Source: Neckera pumila
Taxonomy: Eukaryota; Streptophyta; Bryopsida; Hypnales; Neckeraceae
Direction: 5' to 3'
DNA: 64,000 nucleotides
Assembly (NCBI GenBank): GCA_963969595.1
Contig: OZ018414.1
Span: 18,459,660 to 18,523,659 of the forward strand
In this document: in pieces, positions 1-11,932 of the stretch
Layout: every line of letters begins with the position of its first letter
Numbering within the stretch: the first letter of the stretch is position 1
Position numbers and translations under genes: made by a program
The notes under the pieces: model-generated
Databases searched by the model: none
The model's input: only the letters and a program-made list of their open reading frames with translations
What the model was told of the DNA's origin: nothing

Positions 1-3000
1 TAATGCTTCCCGCTCACCATATGTAGAATCAAATTTGTAATAACCTAGGAGGAACTTCCACAGCTACAGGCAAGGGACAGAAACCACATTAAATGCAGTT
101 ACTTACAATAACATACACCTTCAAAAGATCAGTGAACACAAACACACGCACCAATGGGCGTGAAATATTTTTTAGGAAAGAACAGAGATGAAAAAGAAAT
201 GCAATAGTCGTAAATGTATCTATCGTACGGTGATTCCCATTACAGAAGATAATAATGACCTGCGCAAAATCTCATACAATTTAAAATATCAAACAATTGC
301 AGAGTGAAGTACCAAATCTGAATCTTGATAAGGTTTAGCGTAATACCTCAGGACGCAGGTTATGTTCAACTCCACATTGAAAGACACGCTCTTTGAGAGC
401 TTTTGGATTCAATACACGGCCCTCTCTATCCAAGAAGGTACGCCACTGCAAATTCGCAATACGAGGTCAATGGCCCCGCCAACAATATCCAACAATCCCA
501 ACATTCGGTGTAGGCATCCTTGAAGAAATAATAACAATATCGAATAATCATCAAGGAAGACAATAAATGGACAACTTCCTGAAAACTCAATCAGTTCCAC
601 AATGAAACAAACCTCTTCATCACCAAGGGGGGGTGGCCGTGGTTGTCCCCAAACCAAAGCTGGAGAGTCGTTCTGCAGTTATCAACGACCGAGAGAATGC
701 TCAATAGAAGACAAATATCTATCATAACAACTTTGCATCTCATCCAAAAAATGAAATGTAGCACTTCCAAAGAAGGTGGATTATTTCCCGACTTGAAAAG
801 AAACTGACACATTTTAATTCAGAAAACCTCCGTAAGACCTATACTCTTAAGGCCCATTAGGTTGCCCCAAACTAATTTCTGGTCATTTCATAAAATTTCA
901 TAGTTGCTCATAAGGGTAGACAAGGATGATTCTGTGTTCTTATTATGTAGCCAATTTGTAGATATTGAGATCGAACTTTTTATCCTGTACCTACATGTCA
1001 GAAGGAAACCAAGTTATGAAGGCAACCAAGTGTGGCCTAAAGAGTGCAGGGTACCTGAGTGCCATCAACAAGCTCAAAATTTCCTACATTGGTGGATGCC
1101 TCTTCATCAGCAATTTTCCTCTGTGTCTCTTCCTCTTTCTCCTTCTCCTGTTGTTTCTTCTTCTCATCAATCGCTTTCTCCTGTTCAAGAAACACTCATG
1201 TTAAACCCCCAATAATTAGCGGGCACAAAAGTTCTCACTTGAGTCAAATCGAATTGAGTCGAGACGTAAGGAGACAATGATCAAATATTCAAAGTTGACA
1301 CAATACATTCCTATATTTCATTTCTGTATTGTTAAAAGACTCTCCAGACAGAGCTCTGGAATTGTTGACGACATGCTGAAAAGTACACTTCAGATTGGCA
1401 ATTGCGACATCATCTATAATCGAAGGCAGAGAAAATGTTTATAAAAACCTTTGCTGTTGCTTCTCTGTCATCCCTGGAAGATTGCTCTGCCCTGTAAGAT
1501 GAAAAAACACGAAATCCACGCTTACAATAAAATAAAATAAAAGGCAATAGGTGATTGACTCGCAAGGCTGTAGCAAGGAACTAAAACAATGGGCTATGGA
1601 CTAAATAGGAAAAGCTTCGATGAAGGAATAGAACGGGGCGTTTCCTAAAGTATCTTGCACTTCAGGTAACTGAGTTCATCGTGAATGGCCTACAAACTGA
1701 CCTCATCGGTGCTCGATCGAGATCCATCTCAGAGTTTCCCATAAGTCGACTGCTCTCTCCAAACAAGAGTGCTGTTGTATCTCTTGCAAACCTCGTAACC
1801 GTAGAAAATTTCTCCAAGACGTTTAAAATTTCTCTCGATGCTTCCCTCCGAGGACTTTGCCTGTTAACAGACGTCTGCAAACTACTGCTGCTACTACTAG
1901 TAGAGCTCTCCTCCAGCACTTTTTGAACAGTTTCTTCTTCCGAAATCACAATGGGAGCAGGTTCCACAGCCACTGCTACTGGCGTTACTTCTGTAAGCTC
2001 GAGTGACGCAAGACTCCTCTGAAACAAGCAGAGCACCATTTAACAGGATTCCCATGAATCTACTAAACAATGCAATCGGTGATCACTAACAAACCACAAT
2101 AAATACAGGACTTTAATTACTGTGTTCTTCAGAACTGCATCACACTACTTCCCAAACTCGTGTAAACCTTCTATGGATAGCCCCAGAGCACAGAAAACAG
2201 CCTCCGTTCTCTCTTGAATCTTGAATAAGGGTCAAAAATACTAAAAATTACAGATTAAAAGCATAAAACCACCGATCCGAGCAACACAGAGTGAAGAAGT
2301 CAAACAAAAAATGGACATACAGACTGAAACGCAATATGATTCTTAACCAACTAGACATGGTTAAACACGTACTTGCAAGGGGTCCTGAACATCGTTCACA
2401 AGGTATACATTTGGGTCCTCGTTTGATCTGCAGACGCCCCCAAACGAGCAATAACAAAATTACTTAAAAAAGATAAACACGCTGTCCTATGAAAATTTAA
2501 GATACACAGCACCATAAGATAGCTATCAACAACCTAATCTATATTTCTTCACAAAAACCAGGCTTCACAGCCAAGAACCAGGTCCATCCAAATGTCCTTA
2601 AACTCCCATAGTCTACTGGATTCCAAGTAGCAGAAAATTCAAAGAAGAGAACCGAATAATACTAATTAAAAATGAAAATTGTAAACGTAAACCATGCGCT
2701 AACTTCAAAATAATTAGCTAGTTCACCATGAACGTTGCCAATCGCAGATATCTTAAAGCGCCTGCTGACTGACCTGACAAGCCGAGCATGATTTCGAAGT
2801 GTTGAGAAGAACTCCCGAACACCACCAGTATGGAAGTGTAAAGGTGCAAATACCAGACCTGCACAGAGTCAATTTTCAATTATACTTTTGGCCAAGAATG
2901 TGAAACACTGCCAAATCATGGGCAGGAACATCACTCAGAAATGATCTGGTCTACAACAATATCACGACCGCTAACTGGAAATATAAGCTAAACACATGCA

Positions 3001-4095
3001 AATACTCAAGTAGACCAAGACACAGAGGATATTGCAATACCACACATACATTCTTGTTTACAGAACATAAGAACCCACCTGACGTAAGAACGATTATAAT
3101 ATACTGCAATCCAAAGATTGGGGTATGGCGACGAATTGACCGCATCTCTGCCAGAGAAACTGCACGAATCGTGTACAAATTCCTATCTGTTAAGAGGTAC
3201 CCAACCAACCCCACGGAAAATTATCTGGCAACGGCTTGATCATGTGCCAATCAGAACGCATTAAACATAAAAAATGAACACACAAATAGGCATGGCACAA
3301 TAGACATACACAATCTTCACAAATAGCCCTACATACCTTTCTCTGCAGATTTCATGACTGCTGAACCACGTCGGCCGCCAGCCTGAGGAACGTACGGGAT
3401 CCATGTCTGCACAATACGGAGACTCACATCAAACTTGAGCATCCACGCGAGGATCGAAGATGTACACTACACTGTCATTTGGAACGAATCCATACAAACT
3501 TTGATTTTCATTGATCGGAGCCATATCACACAGCAGCATTGCACGGTAGGTTTCAACTACACACAAAGACAGTAATGATACGAAGGAAGAGTTCCTACCG
3601 TAAAAAGTGAAGCCCCCTGCTTTATCAGCCGCAGGCGTCCGCTGATACGTTCACTGGCGTTCTGAGTCGGATGCACAGCTACGTTGTCCTTGACAAAAAC
3701 GACCTGGTAGGAGTCTGGCCCTCCACTTCCAACCATCATCTTCCCAGACGCACTTCCTGAAGACGAAGAGCTTCCACCCTGCGAAGATAACATAAGACAT
3801 ATGACATCTGGCTTCTAACGGAGTAAAGCTTTCGATGGAAAATCTGTCCAGCATTATGTGGTATCGAAATACCTGAAGAGTCTTCGACGATGCAATGGGC
3901 AGTGAAGATGGTGCACGGTGCAAAGATCACATAAGAAACATGAAATCTGGCTCTATATATTCTTCAAGTAAACCTCTACAAAAAAATTCTATCCGAAATT
4001 ATAGAGCAGCGGAATACCTGAATAGTGTTCGTCGATGCAATCCGCTGAGAAGACGTTGCATAGTCCGACTCGTCGACAAAATCGCCAGAGTCCAT
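1..4095 (-). CDS. RabGAP/TBC domain protein, TBC1D15-like (partial; 3' part beyond the left edge)
   Basis: Predicted Rab GTPase-activating protein of membrane traffic. I traced twelve in-frame GT-AG exons on the minus strand: 4095-4018, 3778-3599, 3406-3337, 3186-3079, 2858-2774, 2427-2373, 2018-1702, 1491-1449, 1180-1055, 672-613, 445-347 and 63 to beyond base 1. They join to 428 codons without a stop. Hallmarks shared with plant TBC1D15-type proteins, compared from memory, are VHPTQNASERISGRLRLIKQ, TWIPYVP, MRSIRRHTPIFGLQYIIIVL, TGGVREFF, LEKFSTVTRFARDTT, LVWGQPRPPPLGDEE and GVEHNLRPE, followed by the TBC start LWKFLLGYYKFDST. The N-terminal half matches the Rab-binding PH-like domain of this family. 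A charged Glu/Lys linker is encoded by 1180-1055. The catalytic Arg and Gln fingers lie outside the window. The start was chosen as the ATG at 4095, whose product MDSGDFVDESDYA resembles family N termini; an in-frame ATG at 4119 would add eight residues. Confidence 0.92.
3787..4063 (-). repeat. Tandem duplication (about 145 bp) of the TBC exon-1 end and intron 1
   Basis: Two diverged copies lie head to tail. The exon-1 donor context ATTCAGGTATTCCGCTGC near 4018 recurs as CTTCAGGTATTTCGATACC near 3873, 145 bp away, and the flanking GATTGCATCG and GCCAGATNTCATNTNTCTTATG stretches recur as well. The place matching the true acceptor of exon 2 (TTCGCAG, 3785-3779) reads TTGCAC in the other copy, so no acceptor AG is present there. 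The extra exon-like piece is therefore probably spliced out with intron 1. Confidence 0.8.
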
Positions 4096-4119
4096 GGTTC
4101 GACCAGATTGTCCTCCCAT

Positions 4120-4840
4120 CCAAAATTTCAGCAAATCACTTGACAAATGGCTTCGAAAAGAGGATAAAGCACACAACGCCTCTGGATTGCAAAACAATTC
4201 CCGACCTCAATTAATAAAGCTCAAGGCGGTCGAGAGAATCTACGAGAAGACTTATAACCCTAACGCATCAATTAAAACCGGCTCCTTTGCTCCAATTGCC
4301 ACAAACGATCACCACCGCTCCTGATCCGCCTCTTCCACAAGAAGCGCAAAAGGCAGCAACAACGGCAACCAATGTACAGTCAATTCAAATAGTGAAATAA
4401 AATTCTACAAGCTCTCATTCTTACAACACGAAATTCAATTGCGAACACGTCAATTCTCCGTCATCTCAAAATTTCAGCAACCCACATACAAAACAGCTTC
4501 GAAACGACGATAAGCACAACACTTCTTCATCCGCACCGTGCAAACGAATTCCCCATCTCAATTAACAAAGATCAAGAAGACCGCCACCAAATATTAAAGA
4601 AAATCTACGCCAATCACATTTTTGACCGCTAATAACCCTAAACTCTCGAGATTACTTCAAACCGACTCCCTCTGCTTCAATTGCCACAAACGCCGATCTC
4701 TTCCCACAAGAGAAGCGAATAATGCAGCAAAAATAGCAACAAATACACCGCCTCAATTCAATTCAACTCATGGAATAAAATTCTAAAAGATCACCTTCTT
4801 AACAGACGCAATAGAATCGCAAATACTTCAATTCTCCACC
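4120..4840. repeat. Tandem duplication (about 346 bp) in the TBC 5' leader or promoter
   Basis: Copy one (about 4120-4465) and copy two (about 4467-4840) share, in the same order, AAAATTTCAGCAA, CTTCGAAA, CTCAATTAA-AAAG, TAACCCTAA, CAATTGCCACAAACG, CACAAGA-AAGCG, ATAAAATTCTA and CAATTCTCC. Spacing at the first shared word is 346 bp. No open frame spans them. They lie directly upstream of the TBC start codon on its strand, so they belong to its 5' leader or promoter. The stretch 4841-5220 beyond is somewhat GC-richer and has no recognisable gene. Confidence 0.75.
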
Positions 4841-5220
4841 GTAACGCGACTCTGAAAACCGAAAGAGCGCAGGTCACGCCAGAAAAAGCCTCGAATAATC
4901 CGACAAATTGCTCCAAACTTGCACCAAAAGAGCTCGGATTTCCGCAGAAACAACAGATCACGACTTCGCCTCAAATTTGAACGTCAGGTACTGTACTGAA
5001 CTTCCGGACCACGCCTCCTCCGGAATTGCGTGAAATTGCGTTGCGAAGACGACAGGAAACCTGGCCGAGGGTTTCAGTTGCGGGCGGAAGACGCCATGAT
5101 AGCCACCGCAGCACACACCGACACGACCTACGCGCACAAATCAGTCACTGACGAGGATTCTCAGACAGTGCTAGAAATTTCACTAAATGTAGATGTTGAC
5201 GCCGGAAGTCGTAGATGACT

Positions 5221-7570
5221 TTGTGGGAGTCCCCCCTTTCTTGGAAGGGGATCAGATGTGGATTTGGTGGAGAGTAGGCTTCCGGTGACGCGTGGGTTTA
5301 AGGATTTTTGGCAGTTTTTGGCAAGCGGTTTATGGTCCCATGGACTTTCCCAGAATCTGCTCTTGGATGAACAAAATGCCAACATTTTGATAAGTTGCAT
5401 CATTTTAAAAAAATTGTAACCGTACAAATTCAAACTAGATATGTTATAAAGATCACATTGGAAAAGAAAACACAATAATATCATTTATGGATTGAAAGAT
5501 TATAAGATTTGATTATGTAGGTGTTAAAACTATGAAAGTCCTTCAATCTTCTTTTCACATCTTAAATTTAAAATTGAGGATACAGAAAAAAAATATGAAT
5601 ATGTCAAAGTACAACATGTGTAACCCTAATCAATTAAAATCTACTCTACAACTTTTTAAATTAAATTTCTAATGTAATTGTTTCTCCAAGTTCTAATGTA
5701 CTTGAGGGCTCATTTCCAAGAGCTCTCAACACTAGAAAGTGAAGATTTGCAATGGACACCCTTGCACAAAATCTTAAATAGACAAATCATAATTAGTCAT
5801 TTTCAAAATCAGCCTTATACTAAAACAAGACTTCAACAATAACTTTAAGAAAACAATAATCATTGTAAATAATCATGAAGAAAGTTTAGGCATCTTAAAT
5901 AAACAAGAAGGGACAATTTGGGTCCCCTTGAGCCTTGAAGGGTTAAAAACTGATGACTCATTGGACTCTAAAAGTAATTCCATGGCAAGGCGCCAAGGGG
6001 CGCTGACACGTGCAGTGAGCGATCCCGGGTTAAAATAATATCCCTCGGCAGCCACGCAAAGCAACAATTTTAGCCTGGCCACTTCATAATTTAAAGAGCA
6101 CTTGGGCAAATGGTGAGTCTTGAGGGTGGCACGCCAAAGGCTTTGACTTGCCTTTTCACCCCAATTTCAAGGTATCACCTAACACGCCAAGGTGACACGC
6201 TTCACGAGCAGTCATAATTTCTTGGTCGCCGTGCTTATCCTCTTGGCATCCCTCTTCCACTATCTCCCGGTAGGATAGGCTGCTACCACACGCGCTCGCT
6301 GCCTTAGAAGTGCATGCCAAAGCCTAATTTGGCATCCCTCCTCCGCAAGCCAAGCATGGAGTTGTCCTAAGTTAGTAAGTTTTCTATTGTAGTGAGGCAA
6401 CATAACATTGTTTAAGATAACTATGGTAACTACACCTAAAATTGTATAGAGAAGCTCTATGCTATAACAACTATGCCATAGAAAATGAGCAACAATTTTT
6501 GTATAGAAGGTAACTATACCTAAAACTGTATAGATAAGCTTTGTGCCATGACCACTATGTTGTAGAAAATGAACAATAGTTTGCATATATAGGTGAAGGA
6601 CTGTAAATCAAAATGTAAGTGGTTTCATAATTTTTGGACGCATTATGAATTAGTTACAAATTTTCAAAGATGCAAGGTATAGGGTGGTAAAAGTGTCATG
6701 TAGGTGATGCCAAATGCATTTGATGCACATAGAGAATTAACACTGGTAGTGTCATGATATGTCATAGACAAGAAGTCAAATCAATAGAAAGTGAACCCAA
6801 AATAGACCACTTGTGAGGTTGCCACCTCTACAGTGCTATTAATAGAGTTGCAAACTACTTGAAATGGTCCTTGATTTCACCTTACAATTGTCTTTATAAT
6901 GTACACTATTTTGGATATCCTCTGTGTTCATTTCCCCTCAAAAATAGAGATCACTTTTAGGAGTGGTCCATTTTAGGTCTAATTACTTTACACCTAATTT
7001 TTATTGCTTTCTAAAACCGCATAGTCTAGATTCATTTCTAATATGCAATTTCACTACTTATGAGAGTCTAAGGTTGTCTTAAATTCTGTTTTGAGCACTT
7101 TGAAAATTTGTAGTTTTTTCACACGGTGTCCAAAAAATGCATTTTTTGAGAATCTAGAATTCTTTTTTGACTAAGGTAATTTGCTCTAAAAGCAACCAAG
7201 TTCTAAATGCGACCCCTATCTAGGAATAAGTGACATATTGCAAGAAATATCTATTACGGTCAGTGATGAGGTTTATGTAGTGGCTCTTTACCAACTAATT
7301 CACAATTTTGGAGAGTTTAATTTTTACATATTCTAGTAAATTTTCCTTGAAAAATAAACAAAAATGGTATCTAATCCAAATAGTGTCATATTTTGTAGAC
7401 CTTTGTGGAATTAGTTGTGAATTTTACAATTAAAATTGCGTAGGCTCTAAGAGCATCCATCCTTTGATATATTTATTCACAGTACATTGATAAATGCAAT
7501 TGAAGATAATATGTAAAGAATGCTTTAAAGCATGGTCATTTTTGTCAACCTCTACCCTCCTATAAGTGCT
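5221..7570. other. Intergenic, no gene recognised
   Basis: AT-rich sequence with only short open frames that match no family I know. A more GC-rich patch at about 5980-6300 contains several GCCAAGG-type words but no coding pattern. A two-copy tandem repeat at 6425-6592 is listed separately. Confidence 0.6.
6425..6592. repeat. Two-copy tandem repeat, period 84 bp
   Basis: GGTAACTACACCTAAAATTG at 6425 recurs as GGTAACTATACCTAAAACTG at 6509. The rest of each unit (GTATAGANAAGCT, CTATGNNNTAGAAAATGA) also aligns. Confidence 0.8.
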
Positions 7571-7811
7571 ACACAAAATAGTGAAATTGGGTTGCCTTAA
7601 CAATTAGGTTGCCTTCATTGAGAGAAGTTAGCTCTTGAGTCATTGCTTGTCTATATGGAAGCGCATGCAATTCTTTAAACCCAAGCCATGCACAGTGCAC
7701 CAACCCATATAACACATATAGTTTCTTCATTACTGCATTGACTATACATATTTATATAGTGTTGAATGTCGAGAAATTAGTATGGGATAACCTAATTTCA
7801 CTATTTTATGT
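7571..7811. mobile_element. MITE with ACACAAAATAGTGAAATT terminal inverted repeats
   Basis: The left end ACACAAAATAGTGAAATTGG is matched on the opposite strand by the right end (ACATAAAATAGTGAAATTAGG read inward). The element is about 241 bp with no coding capacity. Internal words (AGCGCATGCA, GGCAACC-type repeats) recur in the related copy at 36770-37203. The target-site duplication is not clear. Confidence 0.7.
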
Positions 7812-10314
7812 AGGCAAGATTTCCAATTCAAAACATATCTTTCAATTTTTTTTTTGAAAATAAAATTTGAAGTAATGTTAAAAGGTATAATTATTTGGCA
7901 AGATTCCATAAAAAAATTGAATTTCTTTTTTGAAGTTTTGGCATCTACTTTTTGGATTAGTTTTTTTAATTCAAAATAAATGTTTTGTATCCCTAAAATT
8001 AGAAGCAACCTAAAAAACAAAATAAAAAAAATCAAGGCAAAGTATACTTTAGAAACAAAATTTATACTTTGGACATAGCAAAAATCACAAATGAGTAGCA
8101 TTCCATTTGCATGGTTTCATTTTAAACATGAATTGCCAAATCTATTTACATTTTTTGTCTTTTAGGTTGCTTCTATCTTGGTATGTTTTGGTTTATCAAG
8201 GTCTAAATATGGATGATCTTGTGTCTATTCAATGTATTTTTTGATGCGCGTCTAATGATTGTAATCTCAAGTTCTAATTTGGTATCAATCATTCAAGAGT
8301 AATTGACCTAGTAAACCAATTTGTCATGTGCACTAAGAATGTCCTTAGCAAATTTATTTGAGGTGAAAGAATAGTTTGTTTTTGAGGGAATACCCACTAT
8401 ATTGTTTGTCCTAGTAGTGAAAATGCAAATTAGTGTCACGAAATTTATTTTATTTTTGTTGAGATTGACACATTGTAGTAATATTGCTACCTAAGCTATT
8501 TCAATTATTTATTTCAAATATTAATGGTGTGATTTTGTAAATTAATGTCACACATACCAATTGGAGACATTTATTTTAATATTGGTCTATCTTTCAGCAA
8601 TTGGATTTGTTATTACTTGATAGAAAGGCCAACATTTCTTAGAGCATCCAAAATGCAAGCCTTGAATTTGCACTCTGGAGTATAAATGTATATAAAAATC
8701 AATTTCAAAAAACGTACTTATAATCTTTAACTTTACTTGATATATTGTTAATTATAGATCTATTAGGAGATCTATTATAATCCAACTTACTTTGAATTGT
8801 AGATAAGATTCAATCATAAATGTATTCAAATACAAAAATCCATTTCGATTTTAGAAGGTGATATACAGGATTCAATATAGGTCTTAATAGAATGAAGGAA
8901 TATAAAGAGTTGACTTGAACAACTTGAGCAATATGGTAAGAGACTATTTTAAAATATTTTTCATTGATATTGTTCATTGAAACACAATCTGCCAATCTAT
9001 ATTGAGGTTTTTCATTGATTTTGTTCATTGAAACACAATTTGCCAATCTATATTAATAATGCCCTTACTGAGTAAATTCATTAAGTTTCCAAGACTTATA
9101 CTTTGATGTTGTTTTCCACTTCTCCACTTCATAAGCCAAATATTAATAGCAACATAATTACAAAATATCTATAAACTATACCAAATTGAAGCTCTTCTTA
9201 ATTTTATAGAAAGTATTATGAACTACACTAGATTGAAGCTCTTCATTTATAGATCAAAGTAATTCCAATTTAGTGTTCAAAGTAGCTATGTCACTTTCTC
9301 ATTGGCTAGTCTAAAAAAAGACTGCAATCTATAGTTTGCAACATTCTTGAATAGGATGGGGGGGCCTTCTATATACATATTACTGTAATAGGAGTATATT
9401 CATGTTACAATGGCCCATTATACATGGGCAAGAATTGCATCCAAGCTTTCTATGATGAAAGAAGCCATGGTGTACATGGAAAATTAAGGGTCTTTTACCT
9501 TAAAATCTAGGAATTTTATGTCTTTTTTGTCTTTTTTAGACCTTTGATACCCCGAAAAATACTAATGTAGATGATGTTGATTGCAATTGATAATTATTTT
9601 GGCATTATAGCCAATGACGCTCTCAAACACTTTAAGCTCTTGAGCATTAACTAGTTTATAATATTGTGTTCAATATTAGACATGTAATAATCTAGAAAAA
9701 TAACTTATTGAATATTCAAAAATTATTCTTCTCTAATATAGGGGTAAGATGCTTCTTCCTTCCTAATGCTAGAAACATACACAACAATCAATAAGAACAA
9801 TCAATGATTGAAAATGCATAGATTTTGAAACTAAAATTGTGTTGACAATGTAGTATTTAAAGTATAATTGAATATCATACAACTATTTTGAGAGAAATAA
9901 AAGATATAAAGATTTATTTTGACCTCCTAATTCACTATAGAGAACCTTTGGAAGATAGTCAAAGATGTATTGTAATACTAGAGCTGGTCAAAGACCAAGC
10001 AAGAAATGATGTAAACGATTCAAGCAATATAGGATCAAGTATCTCTATAACAATTGCAAATGCTCATTACTAATATTTTCAATAAAATGCAAGCTATAAT
10101 TTCAGCAAAGGGTGGCAACACTAGATGATAGATAGTATTTCAAAAAGTTTCAAATTGTTGTATGATTTTGAATTTCACATGTACATATTTGTTATGATAA
10201 TCAAATATTCAATAGTATGATTCTAATGCAATTTGAGCGGGAATTTGAGGTTTGGAAATTTGTCCGTTTTTAAGTATGCTAGAGCTTTTCAAAGTTCATG
10301 AACTTTAAGTTGAA
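7812..10314. other. Intergenic, no gene recognised
   Basis: About 70 percent A+T by eye, with only short spurious frames. It contains a two-copy tandem repeat of about 50 bp at 8958-9056 (TTTTTCATTGATATTGTTCA and a near-identical second copy). Confidence 0.6.
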
Positions 10315-10517
10315 CACTACAAGAGAAAGGGGTGTTTTAAATATAGTCCTAGTAGTATCGTCTTTTAATTGATGACTTTTAAGTATGTTTTTTAGTAAAA
10401 TTTTATTGAAAAGACTATCTTTTTAGTAAAATTTTACTAAAAAACATACTTAAAAGTCATTTTTTAAAAGACGATACTATTAGGACTAAACTTAAAACAC
10501 CCCTTTCTCTTGTATTG
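10315..10517. mobile_element. Foldback CACTA-type MITE
   Basis: The whole element folds into one long hairpin. The left arm opens CACTACAAGAGAAAGGGG and the right arm, read inward, opens CAATACAAGAGAAAGGGG. Complementarity continues through GATACTA..GTCCTA, AAGTATGTTTTTTAGTAAAA and its reverse, leaving a loop of a few dozen bases near 10410-10430. The CACTACAAGA terminus is typical of CACTA (En/Spm) superfamily ends. Flanking triplets GAA and CAA may be a decayed target duplication. There is no coding capacity. Confidence 0.8.
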
Positions 10518-10738
10518 CAATCTCCTTAGAAACAAAATTTGTAAGATCATTGGACCGATTGTACATGTATTCCAAAATTATGTATTATGTGTATGTTGTA
10601 CACCACACCTAAACACACCACCTCCAAAAACCTTCAAAAAATTATAAAGTACAATTTATTGAATTCACATATTATTTCTTTCCAAATTCTATGTCTTAAA
10701 AAAATTTAAATGCCAACCACTTTTTTAAAGGTGCTGCT

Positions 10739-10825
10739 TGGAATGTATACCTACTAATATTAATTACAACTACAAATTTGATGGTTGGAATGTACACCCA
10801 CTAATATTAATTACAATGGTATGCA
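10739..10825. repeat. Two-copy tandem repeat, about 47 bp
   Basis: GGAATGTATACCTACTAATA is followed by GGAATGTACACCCACTAATA, each continuing TTAATTACAA. Confidence 0.75.
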
Positions 10826-10921
10826 CCACCGATATTCCATCCATTTCAAAATTGCAAGAAGAATTCAAAATTTCCAAAACAAATATAAAAGACACATTAC
10901 ACAATACCTACAACCTTGCCG

Positions 10922-11932
10922 GGTCGTTGCAAGAAACACTTGTCCTTTTTTTTGTCCCCTTGCCCTTGGACATGTAGTTTTTTGCTCATAGCTTTTGCGT
11001 CTTATGTCCATTTTCTATGAAATTTGATATGAAGGTACATATAAATATTTCAAACATTGAGTAATTTTTTCAGATTTTTTAAAATTATTTTACTATTTTC
11101 AAATTGCCCCCGATTGGATGTCTACCTTGACCATTTTGGAGGGTTTTAGTACTATTTTTGACCCAAAAATGCAAATTTGAAGGTGAAAATTGGGAGGCAA
11201 GGAGTTCTTCTAAAGTTACACAAGCCTACAAAGAGATTTTTCAAAAATATTAAAATGTCCACCTTCATTAGATGATATTTGGGGGTCTTGGAGGGCCGTT
11301 TTAGGCCCGTTCCCTGATCTGCCTAGATTCAATGAACACCAGTACGGGTGTATTAGAATTAAAATTTTTTTTTTTACCAAAATATCATTTTAAGCAAAAA
11401 ATTTTTTTTTTTTTTTTTTTTCCAAAAAATGATGTGGCAATCACTTTGCCACATCAGCCAGCTGCTGCTACTGCATTTCCGCAATCTGGGAATGCAGCAA
11501 ACAACAGGGAAACTCAGAGCCCTCCAAGACCCTCGAATCTCATCTAATGCCACATGTGCTCAAAGTGCTCTACCTTTGCGCACGCGCAAAGGATACAGTT
11601 TCTTTTTCCCATAGATGAAATCTGTTGAGAAGAAGCATCTTTAGGTAAGGAAAAATGACTTTTTTTTTGAGAATTTTTTGGAATTCTTTTACTATTTTCT
11701 AAAAATAAAATCCCGAAGGGTATATTTTCATGCCTTTTTCAACGCTCTTTGACCGTGCATAACTCTTCGAGATAAATTTTCTAGGTCTGAAATTTTCACA
11801 CATTCGCTTTTTTGAATGTTTACAAATTATCCATATTTTATTTTATTTTTAAAAATTTTATTCCAAAAGCCACAGTACTCAAGTACTAAGGCTGTTTTGA
11901 GCCAAAATCGTTAAGTGTTTCTTGCAACTACC
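10922..11932. mobile_element. DNA transposon remnant with GTTGCAAGAAACACTT ends, carrying a nested MITE
   Basis: The left end GTTGCAAGAAACACTTG (10926 on) is answered at the right by AAGTGTTTCTTGCAAC (11912-11928), its reverse complement. TTGCC lies on both sides (10916-10920 and 11933-11937) and may be a target duplication, with one extra G on the left. No transposase frame is visible. A CATTAG-ended MITE is nested at 11266-11549. The same end sequence occurs at 61966. Confidence 0.6.
11266..11549. mobile_element. CATTAG-family MITE (nested copy)
   Basis: The left end CATTAGATGATATTTGGGGG is matched by the right end read inward, CATTAGATGAGATTCGAGGG. Both continue TCTTGGAGGGC. An internal GGCCCGTTCCC motif sits near the left end. 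The core is T-rich and carries a small palindrome, GATGTGGCA..TGCCACATC. Other members are at 16903, 37441, 38971, 47058, 48284 and 63499. Confidence 0.75.

Noticed and set aside
8958..9056. Short direct repeats considered as a CRISPR-like array
   Set aside because: Only two adjacent copies without spacers, in plant nuclear DNA; an ordinary tandem duplication.
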